A stretch of 64,000 nucleotides of DNA from Bradyrhizobium sp. LHD-71 (GTDB lineage: Bacteria > Pseudomonadota > Alphaproteobacteria > Rhizobiales > Xanthobacteraceae), in NCBI RefSeq assembly GCF_031157255.1, contig NZ_JAVIFX010000023.1, positions 62,001 through 126,000 of the forward strand. The letters run 5' to 3'. The position numbers and the translations under genes are program-made. A model generated the notes under the pieces. That model was given only the letters and a program-made list of their open reading frames with translations. It searched no databases and was not told where the DNA came from. This document shows positions 18,402 to 27,576 of the stretch, piece by piece. Position 1 is the stretch's first letter, and every line of letters starts with the position of its first letter.

Positions 18402-18647
18402 TTAGCGGCGCTTGCGAGCGAAACTGCTCGTATCGGGCGTGTAGCGCGGATTGCGCACGCAACTTCCGCCCGCGCCGCTGATGAAGGCTCGGCACTGGTA
18501 GAGCGTTGCATACGTGCAGCCACCCGCGCCCCATGTGCCTGATGCACAGTAGGGATACTCCTGCGCTTGCGCCGCGTTCGAGGCCGCGAACGACAGGATG
18601 ACGCCAGCGAGCGCCAGCGCCGCCGCACCGAGAATGAAGTTGCGCAT
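18402..18647 (-). CDS. DUF3551 family secreted small protein
   Basis: An 81-residue protein with a Sec signal peptide (MRNFILGAAALALAGVIL to NAAQAQ) and a mature part with four cysteines in the DUF3551 pattern (EYPYC, GGCTYATLYQC, GGSC, NPRY). The family is frequent in Bradyrhizobium and has no known function; paired disulfides in the periplasm are likely. A longer upstream frame is rejected because the signal peptide begins at 18647. A paralogue lies directly upstream. Confidence 0.82.
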   Translation of the reverse strand: MRNFILGAAALALAGVILSFAASNAAQAQEYPYCASGTWGAGGCTYATLYQCRAFISGAGGSCVRNPRYTPDTSSFARKRR

Positions 18648-18718
18648 GGTCGATGTCCTCATCTCCATCTCAGCTTCGGCCCACTGATGCCGATGCTTTC
18701 GGATGCGCGCGCGTTCAG

Positions 18719-18997
18719 TTAACGCCGGTGCGGTTTCCGCGGCCCTGGAATGCCTTGCGAATCCTGGTCGTAAGGGTATTGCGCCGCCACGCGCGGGTTG
18801 CGCGTGCAGGATCCGCCGACGCCCTGCACGAACGTCAGGCACTGCTCGAACGTGTAGAACCGGCAGATATTGTCGGTCGCCCAGCCGCCGCTCGTGCAAT
18901 AGGGATACTCGAAACCTTGCGCGTTTGCGGGCGTTGTCGTCGGGGCTGCGATCCACGCCGAGCCGGCCAGCACCGCGGCAAAAGTGAGTACGCGCAT
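18719..18997 (-). CDS. DUF3551 family secreted small protein (paralogue)
   Basis: A 92-residue paralogue of the 81-residue protein just downstream: signal peptide MRVLTFAAVLAGSAWIAAP to NAQG, then FEYPYCTSGG, ICRFYTFEQC and GGSCTRNPR, which keep the four cysteines. It carries an extra C-terminal tail rich in Pro and Arg. GAGAAGAAA precedes the ATG at 18997. The two genes are 71 bp apart on the same strand and appear to be a tandem duplication. Confidence 0.82.
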   Translation of the reverse strand: MRVLTFAAVLAGSAWIAAPTTTPANAQGFEYPYCTSGGWATDNICRFYTFEQCLTFVQGVGGSCTRNPRVAAQYPYDQDSQGIPGPRKPHRR

Positions 18998-19183
18998 TTT
19001 CTTCTCCGTGATTGCCGCCCGTTGCGAGGGGCGGAAGCGCTGACTTGGTCGTTTCCCGCGGCTGAATAAAGGTCGCTCTCGCGCTGTCCCATCACAACGC
19101 CGCGAGGGCCGGGTGGCGTGCCCGGTATTGAATAACCGAGGGCCTCTCATATTTGTGTTCTTGTTATGTTCTAATCGTTTGCT

Positions 19184-20338
19184 ATGGTTCGGGTCATGGC
19201 AAGGTCGGCATCATCATCGCGACAGACTGAACTCCGGGAGGCCGAAGGGCCTTTGCCGGCGAATGAGACGGCCGTCGAACGCGAGCGCAGGCGGGGGCGC
19301 GGTGCGCAATCGAATACAAGCGGCCGGTTCGAAGCCGAAGCGCGCGTCGCCTTCGACGACGGCTGGCAGAGCATCGAAGACCTGCCTCCGTTCAAGACGA
19401 CGGTGAGCGCAGACAGCGCCCGCAAGGTCATCACCCGCAACGATTCGCCCGACGTCGGCTTCGATCGCTCGATAAATCCCTACCGGGGATGCGAGCACGG
19501 CTGCGTCTACTGCTTTGCCCGACCGACGCACGCCTATCTTGGGCTATCACCCGGTCTCGACTTCGAATCGAAGCTATTCGCCAAGCACGACGCGCCGGCA
19601 CTGCTGGAAAAGGAGCTCGCGCATCCGGGCTATGAGCCGCGCATGATTGCGATCGGCACCAACACCGATCCGTATCAGCCCATCGAGCGTGACCTGAAGA
19701 TCATGCGTGGTATTCTCGAAGTGCTCGATCGGGTCTCGCACCCGGTCGGCATCGTCACCAAGTCGGCGCTGGTGGTGCGCGATCTCGACATCTTGTCGCG
19801 GATGGCGGCGCGAAACCTTGTCAAGGTCGGCATCTCGGTGACGACGCTCGATGCGAAATTGGCGCGGACAATGGAGCCGCGCGCCTCGACCCCGACGAAG
19901 CGGCTGGAAGCGCTCAAGCTGCTGTCCGATGCAGGCGTGCCGACCAAGGTGATGGTGTCGCCGGTCATCCCGGCGCTGAACGACGCCGAGATGGAGCGCA
20001 TCCTCGATTCGGCGGCGCATATCGGCGTCAAGGAGGCGAGCTATATCCTGTTGCGGTTGCCGCTCGAAGTGCGCGATCTCTTCCGCGAATGGCTGGTCGC
20101 CAACTATCCCGACAGGTACAGGCATGTTTTCACGGTCATCCGTGACATGCGCGGCGGCAAGGATTACGACTCGCAATGGGGCGTGCGGATGAAGGGAAGC
20201 GGGCCGATGGCCTGGATGATTGGCCGCCGCTTCGAGATCGCCTGCGCCAAGCTCGGATTGAACAAGAAGCGGGCCAAGCTGACCACGGAACATTTCGAAA
20301 GGCCAAAGGACAGCGGCGGGCAGTTGAGCCTGTTCTGA
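19184..20338 (+). CDS. PA0069-type radical SAM protein
   Basis: A 384-residue radical SAM enzyme. The cluster motif CxxxCxxC is CEHGCVYC (Cys103, Cys107, Cys110), within the phrase NPYRGCEHGCVYCFARPTHA that marks the PA0069/Rv2578c family; a long Arg/Glu-rich N-terminal segment precedes it. The chemistry and substrate of this family are not established. Met5 at 19196 is an alternative start. RNase HII follows 90 bp downstream on the same strand, an arrangement I recall from related genomes. Confidence 0.9.
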   Translation: MVRVMARSASSSRQTELREAEGPLPANETAVERERRRGRGAQSNTSGRFEAEARVAFDDGWQSIEDLPPFKTTVSADSARKVITRNDSPDVGFDRSINPYRGCEHGCVYCFARPTHAYLGLSPGLDFESKLFAKHDAPALLEKELAHPGYEPRMIAIGTNTDPYQPIERDLKIMRGILEVLDRVSHPVGIVTKSALVVRDLDILSRMAARNLVKVGISVTTLDAKLARTMEPRASTPTKRLEALKLLSDAGVPTKVMVSPVIPALNDAEMERILDSAAHIGVKEASYILLRLPLEVRDLFREWLVANYPDRYRHVFTVIRDMRGGKDYDSQWGVRMKGSGPMAWMIGRRFEIACAKLGLNKKRAKLTTEHFERPKDSGGQLSLF

Positions 20339-20428
20339 GCCTTGTTCCGAGCCTTGGGAGGCCGTGGATTGCGGCGATAACTGAGCTGCGCCGTTGCGGC
20401 GTTCGGCCGATTTCGCCAACATCGGCCG

Positions 20429-21130
20429 ATGATTCGAGCAAACAAGGCTGCGGCAGTTCAAGCTCCGGTTGCGACGAAGGCAGCGGCAAAGGCAGTTGAC
20501 ACGCCCACGCCGACCTTCCGGCGCGAGCGCGCGATATTGAAGAAGGGCATTCGCCTGGTCGCCGGCTGCGACGAGGCGGGGCGTGGACCGCTTGCAGGGC
20601 CTGTAGTCGCAGCCGCCGTCGTGCTCGACCCGAAGCGCATTCCGAAGGGCCTCGACGATTCGAAGAGGCTGACGGCCGAGCGCCGGGAAGAACTGTTCGA
20701 GAAAATCTGTGCGACCGCGCAGGTGGCGGTGACTGTCGCTTCGGTGGCGAGGATCGAGCGCGACAACATCCTGCGCGCCTCGCTTTGGGCGCTGGCGAAG
20801 GCGGTGCATGCGCTGCCCGATCGGCCGGAGCATGTCTTCGTCGACGGTCGCGACAAGCTCGAGATCACTTGCACCTGCGACGCCGTCATCGGCGGAGATG
20901 CGATCGTCGCCTCGATCGCCGCAGCTTCCATTGTCGCAAAAGTCTCGCGCGACCGGCTGATGTGTCGGCTCGCGCTCGATCATCCCGGTTACGGCTTCGA
21001 GAGCCACATGGGCTATGCCGTGCCGGCGCATCTCGATGCCCTGCGCCGTCTGGGGCCGACGATGCACCACCGTCGCCTGTTCGCACCGGTGGCGGCACTC
21101 CTGCAGGGCGGCTTGCCGCTGTCGGCGTGA
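20429..21130 (+). CDS. rnhB: Ribonuclease HII
   Basis: A 233-residue RNase HII, which removes ribonucleotides misincorporated into DNA and the RNA of RNA-DNA hybrids. The [12 protein letters not shown] motif gives the metal-binding Asp48-Glu49, with [11 protein letters not shown] and FVDGRDKL following; [12 protein letters not shown] closes the domain. An N-terminal extension of about 38 residues, rich in Ala and Lys, is not part of the catalytic core and could be partly untranslated if a later start is used. The repeat-bearing gap follows. Confidence 0.93.
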   Translation: MIRANKAAAVQAPVATKAAAKAVDTPTPTFRRERAILKKGIRLVAGCDEAGRGPLAGPVVAAAVVLDPKRIPKGLDDSKRLTAERREELFEKICATAQVAVTVASVARIERDNILRASLWALAKAVHALPDRPEHVFVDGRDKLEITCTCDAVIGGDAIVASIAAASIVAKVSRDRLMCRLALDHPGYGFESHMGYAVPAHLDALRRLGPTMHHRRLFAPVAALLQGGLPLSA

Positions 21131-21240
21131 GCAGACGCGCGGGCGCGAAGCCGCGAGCGCCGCGGTTCTACTGTTCGCATCATCCAGGAGTAGCTGCGAC
21201 GGTCAGAACCAGGCAAAAGAGGCACCAGCTACCTCAATGA

Positions 21241-21316
21241 AGCTCGCGCGCCAAATTTAACGTTCGTCCCAGGGACTCGCGGCAATGCTGTACGAACGTC
21301 AAATCGATAGCACCAG
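21241..21316. repeat. Degraded copy of the paired-hairpin element (hairpin 2)
   Basis: The arms ACGTTCGTCCC (21260-21270) and GTACGAACGTCAAATC (21290-21305) match the second hairpin of the element at 41589-41666 (ATGTTCGTACC and GTACGAACGTCGAATC), including the inner GGACT and GCAATGCT. It is preceded by a linker-like CTACCTCAATGA. The repeat runs into the first codons annotated for the membrane glycosyltransferase. Confidence 0.65.
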
Positions 21317-22901
21317 TGTTGCCGGAGGCGAGCCATCGCCGTACAGACAGGGTGCAGTTTCATCGGCCGCCCGCTCCCGCATGCGCTTTACGTCCCTGAT
21401 CGTTGAATTGATCCGCGCGCGGCCAGTGCTGGTGTTCTGGCTGGTCGTGCTCGCACAGGCTGCGCTCTGGTTCGTCCTGCCGACGCTGCTCTATGCCAGC
21501 CCGCCCGGCGACGTCGCTCTGAACCTTGCCTACGGACGGGAATACCTGCTTGGCAGCGTCCGGGGGCCGCCGCTTGCGTTCTGGCTGGGCGACCTCGCTT
21601 TCCGCATTGCCGGCAACCACATGTTCGGCGTCTACCTCTTGTCGCAGATCTGCGCCGTCGTCTCGTTCTGGGCGGTCTTCCGACTCGGGCGCGCGATTGT
21701 CGGGGAGCCGCACGCCGTCCTTGCCGTGCTTCTCACGATAACGATCACCGCGTTCGCATTCCCCGGCGTCGCGTTCGGTCCGCACACCGTGGCTCAGCCG
21801 CTGTGGGCGCTGACGCTGCTGAACGGTTGGCGCATCTTCGGCGAGCGCCGGCGTGAGGCGTGGTTCGCACTGTCGATCTATGCCAGCCTGTTGCTGCTGA
21901 CGACCTATGCCGCCCCGCTGATGCTGACCATGCTCGCGCTGTTTGCGCTCGCGACCGCGCGGGGCCGTCGTGCGCTTGCGTCGTTCGATCCGCTGTTCGC
22001 TCTGATCGTCGTGATCGCGCTGGTGGCGCCTTATGTCATGTTTGTCATACGCTCCGGCGTCGGCCACGACGTGATACTGAAGGGTCTTGTGCTGCAGGAC
22101 GGACTCTCGCGCTGGCTCGACATCATCGGCGGCCTCGCATTCGCACTCGCAGGCGTCGCGCTGGTGGTCATCTTCAATCTGCGGCGCCTGACTGGTGGAG
22201 TGGAGTGGGCGCCGGTGATCTATCGACCTGCAGTCGATCCGCTCGGTCGCAACTTCGTCTACTGCTTCGCCATACTGCCGCCGGCGCTGTTCAGCATTCT
22301 TGCGGCGCTTTTCAACACGCCATCGCTCATGCCCGGCAATGGAACGATGCTGCTGCTGTCCGGCCTCGCCGTGGTGGTCGCGGCGGGCGACATCATCTAT
22401 CTGCGGCGCCAGCGTCTTCTCCGCCTCGTCTGGGCCTGGATCGTCGCGGCACCGGCGCTGTTCATGATTGCGATCACTTTGACGCAGCCCTGGATTCTCG
22501 GCACTGAGGTACGGACCATGCTGCCGGCACGCGAGATCGGCGCATTCTTTGCCGACAGCTTTCAGCGCCGCACTGGCCGGCCGCTGACGGCGATCGCAGG
22601 CGATCCGCAGCTTGCCGCCCTGATCAGCTACGCCGCTCCGCACCGACCGCATCTGTTGCTGGACGCCTCGCCTGAAAAGACGCCATGGCTGACGTACCAG
22701 GCGTTCAACCAGGCCGGCGGTGTCGTCGTCTGGCGGGCAGCCGATACTGCCGGCACGCCGCCGGAGGACATCGCCCGACGTTTTCCGGGATTGGTTCCGG
22801 AAGTGCCGCGAACGTTCGAGCGCTATCTCAACGGCCGCCAGCCGCTGCTCAGGATCGGTTGGGCCATCGTGCGGCCGTCGCAAGCGGCGGCAGCGCAATA
22901 G
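21285..22901 (+). CDS. GT39-type membrane glycosyltransferase (ArnT/PMT-like)
   Basis: A polytopic protein of up to 538 residues resembling the dolichyl-phosphate-mannose/ArnT glycosyltransferase clan: first transmembrane helix VLVFWLVVLAQAALWFV, then a periplasmic loop with PPGDVALNLAYGREYLLG and RGPPLAFWLGDLAF, and about ten further hydrophobic segments. Family members transfer sugars from polyprenyl-phosphate donors outside the membrane. The first eleven or so codons from the ATG at 21285 come from a repeat, so the start may be 21381 (MRFTSLIVELI). No acceptor can be inferred; neighbours are unrelated. Confidence 0.82.
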   Translation: MLYERQIDSTSVAGGEPSPYRQGAVSSAARSRMRFTSLIVELIRARPVLVFWLVVLAQAALWFVLPTLLYASPPGDVALNLAYGREYLLGSVRGPPLAFWLGDLAFRIAGNHMFGVYLLSQICAVVSFWAVFRLGRAIVGEPHAVLAVLLTITITAFAFPGVAFGPHTVAQPLWALTLLNGWRIFGERRREAWFALSIYASLLLLTTYAAPLMLTMLALFALATARGRRALASFDPLFALIVVIALVAPYVMFVIRSGVGHDVILKGLVLQDGLSRWLDIIGGLAFALAGVALVVIFNLRRLTGGVEWAPVIYRPAVDPLGRNFVYCFAILPPALFSILAALFNTPSLMPGNGTMLLLSGLAVVVAAGDIIYLRRQRLLRLVWAWIVAAPALFMIAITLTQPWILGTEVRTMLPAREIGAFFADSFQRRTGRPLTAIAGDPQLAALISYAAPHRPHLLLDASPEKTPWLTYQAFNQAGGVVVWRAADTAGTPPEDIARRFPGLVPEVPRTFERYLNGRQPLLRIGWAIVRPSQAAAAQ

Positions 22902-23033
22902 TTCGCGTCTTCACGCGGCCGTGTTGCGGCGAAGTCGCCTGACCAGCTGCTTTGCAGCGCAGCAAATGCGAGTACCGGGCCAGCCACGAATGCCTTAGGT
23001 TTCGCGCAAGGTCATAACTTTCGCGAGACGCGC

Positions 23034-24266
23034 ATGAACGAAGCAATTCGCAACACCGCCGCTCAACCGTTGTTCAACCCGTTGTCGCCGGATTTCATCA
23101 GCGATCCATATCCGGCCTATGCGCGGCTGCGCGAAACCGAGCCGATGTATCTGACGCCGTTCAAGGCCTATCTCGCGAGCCGCAACGCGGATGTCGCGAT
23201 GATCCTGCGCGACAGGCGTTTCGGCAAGGATTTCGCGTCCCGCACCATCGCGCGCCACGGTCCTGGCATCATGGAGGAGCCGGTGTTCCGCAGCATGAGT
23301 CACTGGATGCTGACGCAGGATCCGCCGGATCATACGCGGCTGCGCGGCCTCGTGGTTAAGGCGTTCACGGCGCGGCGGGTCGAGGACATGCGTCCGCGCA
23401 TCCAGGCGATTGTCGATGACTCGATCGATCGCGTGGAGAAGAACGGTCACATGGACCTGATCGCCGACTTCGCGTTTCGCCTGCCGGTGATCGTGATTTG
23501 CGACATGCTCGGCATTCCAGAGCAGGACCGCGTGATCTTCTTCCAGCGCGAGCGCACCGGCGGACGCCTGCTGGACCCCGTGCCGCTGTCGCGCGCCGAG
23601 ATCGACGAAGCGAACGAGGGCCACAAGAACTCGCTGGCCTATTTCCACAAGCTCTTCGAACTGCGTCGGCGCGAGCCCGGCGACGATCTGACGACGCAAC
23701 TGGTGCAGGCGGAGGAGGACGGCAGCAAGCTCACCAACGATGAGCTCTGTGCCAACATCATCCTGTTGTTCGGCGCCGGCCACGAGACGACCGTCAACCT
23801 GATCGGCAACGGCCTCCTGGCGCTGCACCGCAATCCCGATCAACTCGCGCTGTTGAAGAGTCGGCCGGAATTGATGCAGAACGCGATCGAGGAATTCCTG
23901 CGCTATGACTCGTCGGTGCAGACCACAGGGCGCGTCGCGCTCGAGGACATCGGCGAGGTCGGCGGCAAGGAGATCAAGAAGGGCGACGCGGTTCTGTGCC
24001 TGCTCGGCTCGGCCAACCGTGATCCAGCCGCCTATCCCGACAATCCGGACAAGCTCGACATCACGCGACAGAACATCCGTCCGCAATCGTTCGGCGGCGG
24101 CATCCACTTCTGTCTCGGCGCGCAGCTCGCGCGCATCGAGGCGGAAGTCGCGATCTCGACGCTGCTGCGGCGGCTGCCGAACCTGAAGATCGACGACGTC
24201 GTCAACCCGCAGTGGCGGCCGACCTTCGTGCTTCGCGGCCTGAAGACGCTGCCAGCAAGCTGGTAG
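23034..24266 (+). CDS. Cytochrome P450
   Basis: A 410-residue soluble bacterial P450 (class I size), which hydroxylates a substrate with O2 and electrons from a ferredoxin. The I-helix oxygen-activation motif is GAGHETT, the ExxR motif is EEFLR, and the haem-ligand loop is FGGGIHFCLG with Cys360. No ferredoxin or reductase gene is near, so redox partners are elsewhere. The following M20 hydrolase, SDR and dehydrogenase may belong to the same accessory set but are separated by repeats. Confidence 0.93.
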   Translation: MNEAIRNTAAQPLFNPLSPDFISDPYPAYARLRETEPMYLTPFKAYLASRNADVAMILRDRRFGKDFASRTIARHGPGIMEEPVFRSMSHWMLTQDPPDHTRLRGLVVKAFTARRVEDMRPRIQAIVDDSIDRVEKNGHMDLIADFAFRLPVIVICDMLGIPEQDRVIFFQRERTGGRLLDPVPLSRAEIDEANEGHKNSLAYFHKLFELRRREPGDDLTTQLVQAEEDGSKLTNDELCANIILLFGAGHETTVNLIGNGLLALHRNPDQLALLKSRPELMQNAIEEFLRYDSSVQTTGRVALEDIGEVGGKEIKKGDAVLCLLGSANRDPAAYPDNPDKLDITRQNIRPQSFGGGIHFCLGAQLARIEAEVAISTLLRRLPNLKIDDVVNPQWRPTFVLRGLKTLPASW

Positions 24267-24272
24267 CGGCGT

Positions 24273-24398
24273 CCCTGCGAAGGCAGGGTATCGATTGACC
24301 GCGGCGCCGATCCGGCCGGCGGCTGTCGTTGGCGGAAAGTCAACGAGCGCGTTCCCGTCTCATTGATGACACGGTGTTGCGATCCCTGCGTTCGCAGG
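24273..24398. repeat. Inverted-repeat region CCTGCG...CGCAGG between P450 and M20 genes
   Basis: CCCTGCGAAGGCAGGG (24273-24288) and CCTGCGTTCGCAGG (24385-24398) are two related short hairpins flanking about 95 nt. The form resembles intergenic repeats of Bradyrhizobium-type genomes. The second is a perfect 6-bp stem with a TT loop. Confidence 0.5.
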
Positions 24399-24500
24399 CT
24401 GAGCCCTGTTATGCGCCTCGAAACTTGTCTGGACTCGTCGCCCGCATACAGTGCTAAGCTACCGTTTCACCCGCGCGTGGTCATCTCATCGGACGAAACA

Positions 24501-25667
24501 ATGCCGGTCATCGAACGGATCAATCACTATCAGAACGAACTTGTCGCCATTCGCCACGATCTTCACGCCCATCCCGAAATCGGCTTCGAGGAGGTTCGCA
24601 CCTCGAACATCGTTGCCGATCTGCTCGAAAAGTGGGGCATCACTGTTCATCGCGGCATCGGCGGCACCGGCGTTGTCGGTGAGCTGAAAGGCAGGCACGA
24701 CGGCAATCGCCGCATCGGCCTTCGTGCCGATATGGACGCGCTGCCGATCCAGGAAGAGACCGGACTGCCTTACGCATCGACGGCGCCCGGGAAGATGCAC
24801 GCCTGCGGCCATGACGGCCACACCACCATCCTGCTCGGCGCGGCGCGCTATCTTGCCGAAACACGCGATTTCGCCGGCACCGCCGTGTTCGTGTTCCAGC
24901 CGGCCGAGGAGGGGCTCGGCGGAGCGCGGGCGATGCTCCAGGACGGCCTGTTCAAGAAGTTCCCCTGCGATGAAATCTACGGGCTGCACAATGCGCCGAA
25001 CCGCAAGCCGGGTCGGGTGGCGGTGTTTCCGGGCGCAGCAATGGCAGGCGCGGATTTTTTCGATTTCCACATCAAGGGACGTGGCAGCCACGGCGCGCGG
25101 CCGAACGAGGCACGCGACCCAATCATTGCTGCTGTCGCAGTTGCGCAGGCGTTGCAGACCATCGTCAGCCGCAACAATCATCCGCGTACGCCGCTGGTCG
25201 TCTCGGTGACGCAGATCCATGCAGGCTCCGCCTACAACGTCATTCCGGCGGACGCGACAATCTCCGGCACCGTGCGGGCGTTCTCGGACGATGCGCGGGC
25301 GCTGGTACGCAAGCGCATGAAGGAAATCGCGGCCGGTGTCGCCGCGACCTACGGCGTCGACGTCGAGGTCAGTTCGCGCGACATCTTCACGGTGCTGGAA
25401 AACCATCCGGAGCAGACGGAAGCCTATGCGGATGTCGCGCGCGAGATCGTCGGCGACGAGAATCTGTCGACCGCCGTCGAGCCGGTGATGGGCAGCGAAG
25501 ATTTCGCAGACATGTTGCGGGTGACGCCCGGCGCCTATTGCTGGGTCGGGCATGCCTGCGACAAGCCGGTGCACAATCCGGAGTTCGTCTTCGACGATGC
25601 GATCATCCCGATCGGCGCCAGCCTGATGGCGCGCATCGTCGAGCGCCGGCTCAGTCCGAGCCGATAA
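24501..25667 (+). CDS. M20 family amidohydrolase / metallopeptidase
   Basis: A 388-residue M20D-type enzyme of the hippurate-hydrolase/IAA-amino-acid-hydrolase group, which cleaves N-acyl amino acids or similar amides with a two-metal centre. Metal ligands appear in HACGHDGHT (Cys102, His104) and PAEEGLGGA (Glu136-Glu137), with later HNAPNRKPG and a GSEDFADM segment. The ATG at 24501 is chosen because it starts at MPVIERINHYQ like its relatives; an upstream extension overlaps repeats. Substrate unknown. Confidence 0.9.
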   Translation: MPVIERINHYQNELVAIRHDLHAHPEIGFEEVRTSNIVADLLEKWGITVHRGIGGTGVVGELKGRHDGNRRIGLRADMDALPIQEETGLPYASTAPGKMHACGHDGHTTILLGAARYLAETRDFAGTAVFVFQPAEEGLGGARAMLQDGLFKKFPCDEIYGLHNAPNRKPGRVAVFPGAAMAGADFFDFHIKGRGSHGARPNEARDPIIAAVAVAQALQTIVSRNNHPRTPLVVSVTQIHAGSAYNVIPADATISGTVRAFSDDARALVRKRMKEIAAGVAATYGVDVEVSSRDIFTVLENHPEQTEAYADVAREIVGDENLSTAVEPVMGSEDFADMLRVTPGAYCWVGHACDKPVHNPEFVFDDAIIPIGASLMARIVERRLSPSR

Positions 25668-25693
25668 ATCCGACACGAGCTTCTTTGTTTGAT

Positions 25694-25740
25694 CGCATTT
25701 TCTGCGGAAAAACCGGTGTCCACTTCGGAAAATGCTCTAG
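25694..25740. repeat. Intergenic palindromic repeat, GCATTTTC family (copy 2)
   Basis: GCATTTTC (25695-25702) and GAAAATGC (25728-25735) frame TGCGGAAAAACCGGTGTCCA. It matches the element at 15332-15381 in both arms and in the GCGGAA interior and lies between two unrelated plus-strand genes. Confidence 0.7.
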
Positions 25741-25789
25741 AAGTCGGCCGCCGCTGATGCGGCCGGACAATAACCAGAGGGAGAAACGA

Positions 25790-26611
25790 ATGGGCCAGGT
25801 TGAGGGCAAGGTCGCGCTAGTGACCGGTGGTGCGTCGGGCATTGGCGCAGCATGCGCGGCGACGCTCGCGCGCGAGGGCGCGAAGGTGGTGGTCACCGAC
25901 ATCGACGATCGCGGTGGCGCCGTGACGGTCAAGGCCATTCAGGGCGCCGGCGGCGAAGCGATCTACCTGCAGCAGGACGTGACGTCGGAGGAGCGCTGGA
26001 TCGAGATCGTTGCGGAGATCGAGAGACGCTACAAGCGCCTCGACGTGCTGGTCTCGAATGCCGGCATCGGCGTCGGTGCGCCGACCATCGTCGAGATGAC
26101 GCTGGCCGACTGGAAGCGGCAGACCGCGATCAATCTCGACGGCGTATTCCTGTCGGTGAAGCACTGCATTCCGGCGATGCGCCGCTCGGGCGGCGGTTCG
26201 ATCATCATGATGTCCTCGGTCGCGGGCCTGCGCGGCTCGCCGACGCTCGCCGGCTATTGCGCGACCAAGGGCGGCGTGCGGCTGTTTGCGAAATCCATTG
26301 CCATGGAGTGTGCCGGCGCCAACGACGGTATCCGTGTCAACTCCGTGCATCCCGGCATCATCGACACGCCGATCTGGGGCAAGATCCCGCGCGAGGCGGC
26401 CGGCATGGGTCACAATGCGCCGATGCGCCCCGATGAGCTTGCCAAGGCGGGCGTGCCGCTGGGCTTTGCAGGCGAGGCGCAGGACATTGCCAACGGCGTT
26501 CTGTTCCTCGCGTCCGACGCTGCGCGCTACGTGACCGGCGCGGAGCTCGTGATCGACGGCGGCATCACCGCCGGCGGCGTGCGCCGTGCCCAGCCGCAGC
26601 TCAACCAGTAG
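25790..26611 (+). CDS. SDR family NAD(P)-dependent oxidoreductase
   Basis: A 273-residue short-chain dehydrogenase of the FabG/3-hydroxyacyl type: GGASGIG (13-19), LVSNAG and the Ser143-Tyr156-Lys160 triad (MSSVAG and YCATK), with a C-terminal LVIDGGITAGG. The ATG at 25790 has GAGGGAGAAA upstream, a strong Shine-Dalgarno. The next gene, a beta-hydroxyacid dehydrogenase, starts 59 bp downstream, and the two may act on related hydroxyacids. Confidence 0.9.
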   Translation: MGQVEGKVALVTGGASGIGAACAATLAREGAKVVVTDIDDRGGAVTVKAIQGAGGEAIYLQQDVTSEERWIEIVAEIERRYKRLDVLVSNAGIGVGAPTIVEMTLADWKRQTAINLDGVFLSVKHCIPAMRRSGGGSIIMMSSVAGLRGSPTLAGYCATKGGVRLFAKSIAMECAGANDGIRVNSVHPGIIDTPIWGKIPREAAGMGHNAPMRPDELAKAGVPLGFAGEAQDIANGVLFLASDAARYVTGAELVIDGGITAGGVRRAQPQLNQ

Positions 26612-26670
26612 CGTCAAGGCAGCAGACAAAAACAAGACAACAACAAGACAACAACACAGGGAGATGCGTC

Positions 26671-27561
26671 GTGAAGATCGGGTTCATCGGCGTCGGCGCC
26701 ATGGGCGGACCGATGTCGCGCAACATTGTCGCCAGGACCAACCACGAGGTCATGGTGTTCGACCTCAATCCGGCAGCGATGGAGCAATGCATCGAGACCG
26801 GAGCGAAACGCGGCGCAAGTATCGCCGAGGTGGCGTCGTCCTGCGAGGTGGTGATGATGTCGCTGCCGACACCGAAGCATGTCGAGGCGGTGATCATCGG
26901 CCCCGGCGGCGTGGCCGAGAATGCGAAGCCCGGCACCGTCGTCATCGATCTGTCGACCAACTCGCCGACTGTGATTAAACGCCTGGGCGAGGCGCTTGCC
27001 GCCAAGGGCGTGGCGTTGATCGAGGCGCCGGTGACCGGCGGCGTCATCAAGGCAACGGACGGCACACTGACCATCATCGCCGGCGGTGACGAGGCGGTGA
27101 TCGACAAGCAGCGCCCGCTCTTGTCCTCGATCGGTGCGCTGGTCGTGTACACGGGACCTCACGGCTCCGCGTCGGTAGCCAAGCTCGTCAACAACATGAT
27201 GGCTCTGTGCAACTCGGCGGTCGCCGCCGAAGGCATGATGATGGCGAGGATGTCGGGCGTCGATCTGAACAAGATCGTCGAGGTGATCTCGAACGGCTCG
27301 GGCAACAGCCAGGCGTTTCGCGGCGTCTCAACACGCGCGATGCACGGCAAGTTCGAGCCGAGCTTCACGCTCGATCTCGCCTACAAGGACCTCGGGCTCG
27401 CCGTCGAGCTCGCCACCGAGCACGGCGTGCCCGGCATGGTCGCCCCGCAGGTGTTGAACCTGATGAGAATGGCGCGCGGCATGGGTCTCGGGCAGGGCGA
27501 CTCGACGTCGGTGATCAAGGTGTACGAGAGCGTGCTCGGCAAGGAGGCGAGGCTGGGTTAG
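26671..27561 (+). CDS. Beta-hydroxyacid dehydrogenase (3-hydroxyisobutyrate dehydrogenase family)
   Basis: A 296-residue NAD(P)-dependent dehydrogenase. The N-terminal Rossmann motif is GFIGVGAMGGPM, followed by the substrate loop GAPVTGG-type (EAPVTGGV) and catalytic Lys171 in AKLVNNMM. The family oxidises 3-hydroxyisobutyrate, tartronate semialdehyde and related acids. The start is GTG, with AGGGAG 10 bp upstream. A short AC-rich stretch with repeated ACAAGACAACA precedes it. A palindromic repeat begins 15 bp after its stop. Confidence 0.9.
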   Translation: MKIGFIGVGAMGGPMSRNIVARTNHEVMVFDLNPAAMEQCIETGAKRGASIAEVASSCEVVMMSLPTPKHVEAVIIGPGGVAENAKPGTVVIDLSTNSPTVIKRLGEALAAKGVALIEAPVTGGVIKATDGTLTIIAGGDEAVIDKQRPLLSSIGALVVYTGPHGSASVAKLVNNMMALCNSAVAAEGMMMARMSGVDLNKIVEVISNGSGNSQAFRGVSTRAMHGKFEPSFTLDLAYKDLGLAVELATEHGVPGMVAPQVLNLMRMARGMGLGQGDSTSVIKVYESVLGKEARLG

Positions 27562-27576
27562 CAGCGGCGCTGCAGC

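Noticed and set aside
19574-21070. 498-codon minus-strand frame opposite the radical SAM and RNase HII genes
   Set aside because: It spans two unrelated well-supported genes and lacks motifs.
21360-22898. 512-codon minus-strand frame opposite the membrane glycosyltransferase
   Set aside because: The translation is Arg/Gln/Asp-rich with no domain, while the plus-strand frame encodes clear membrane helices.
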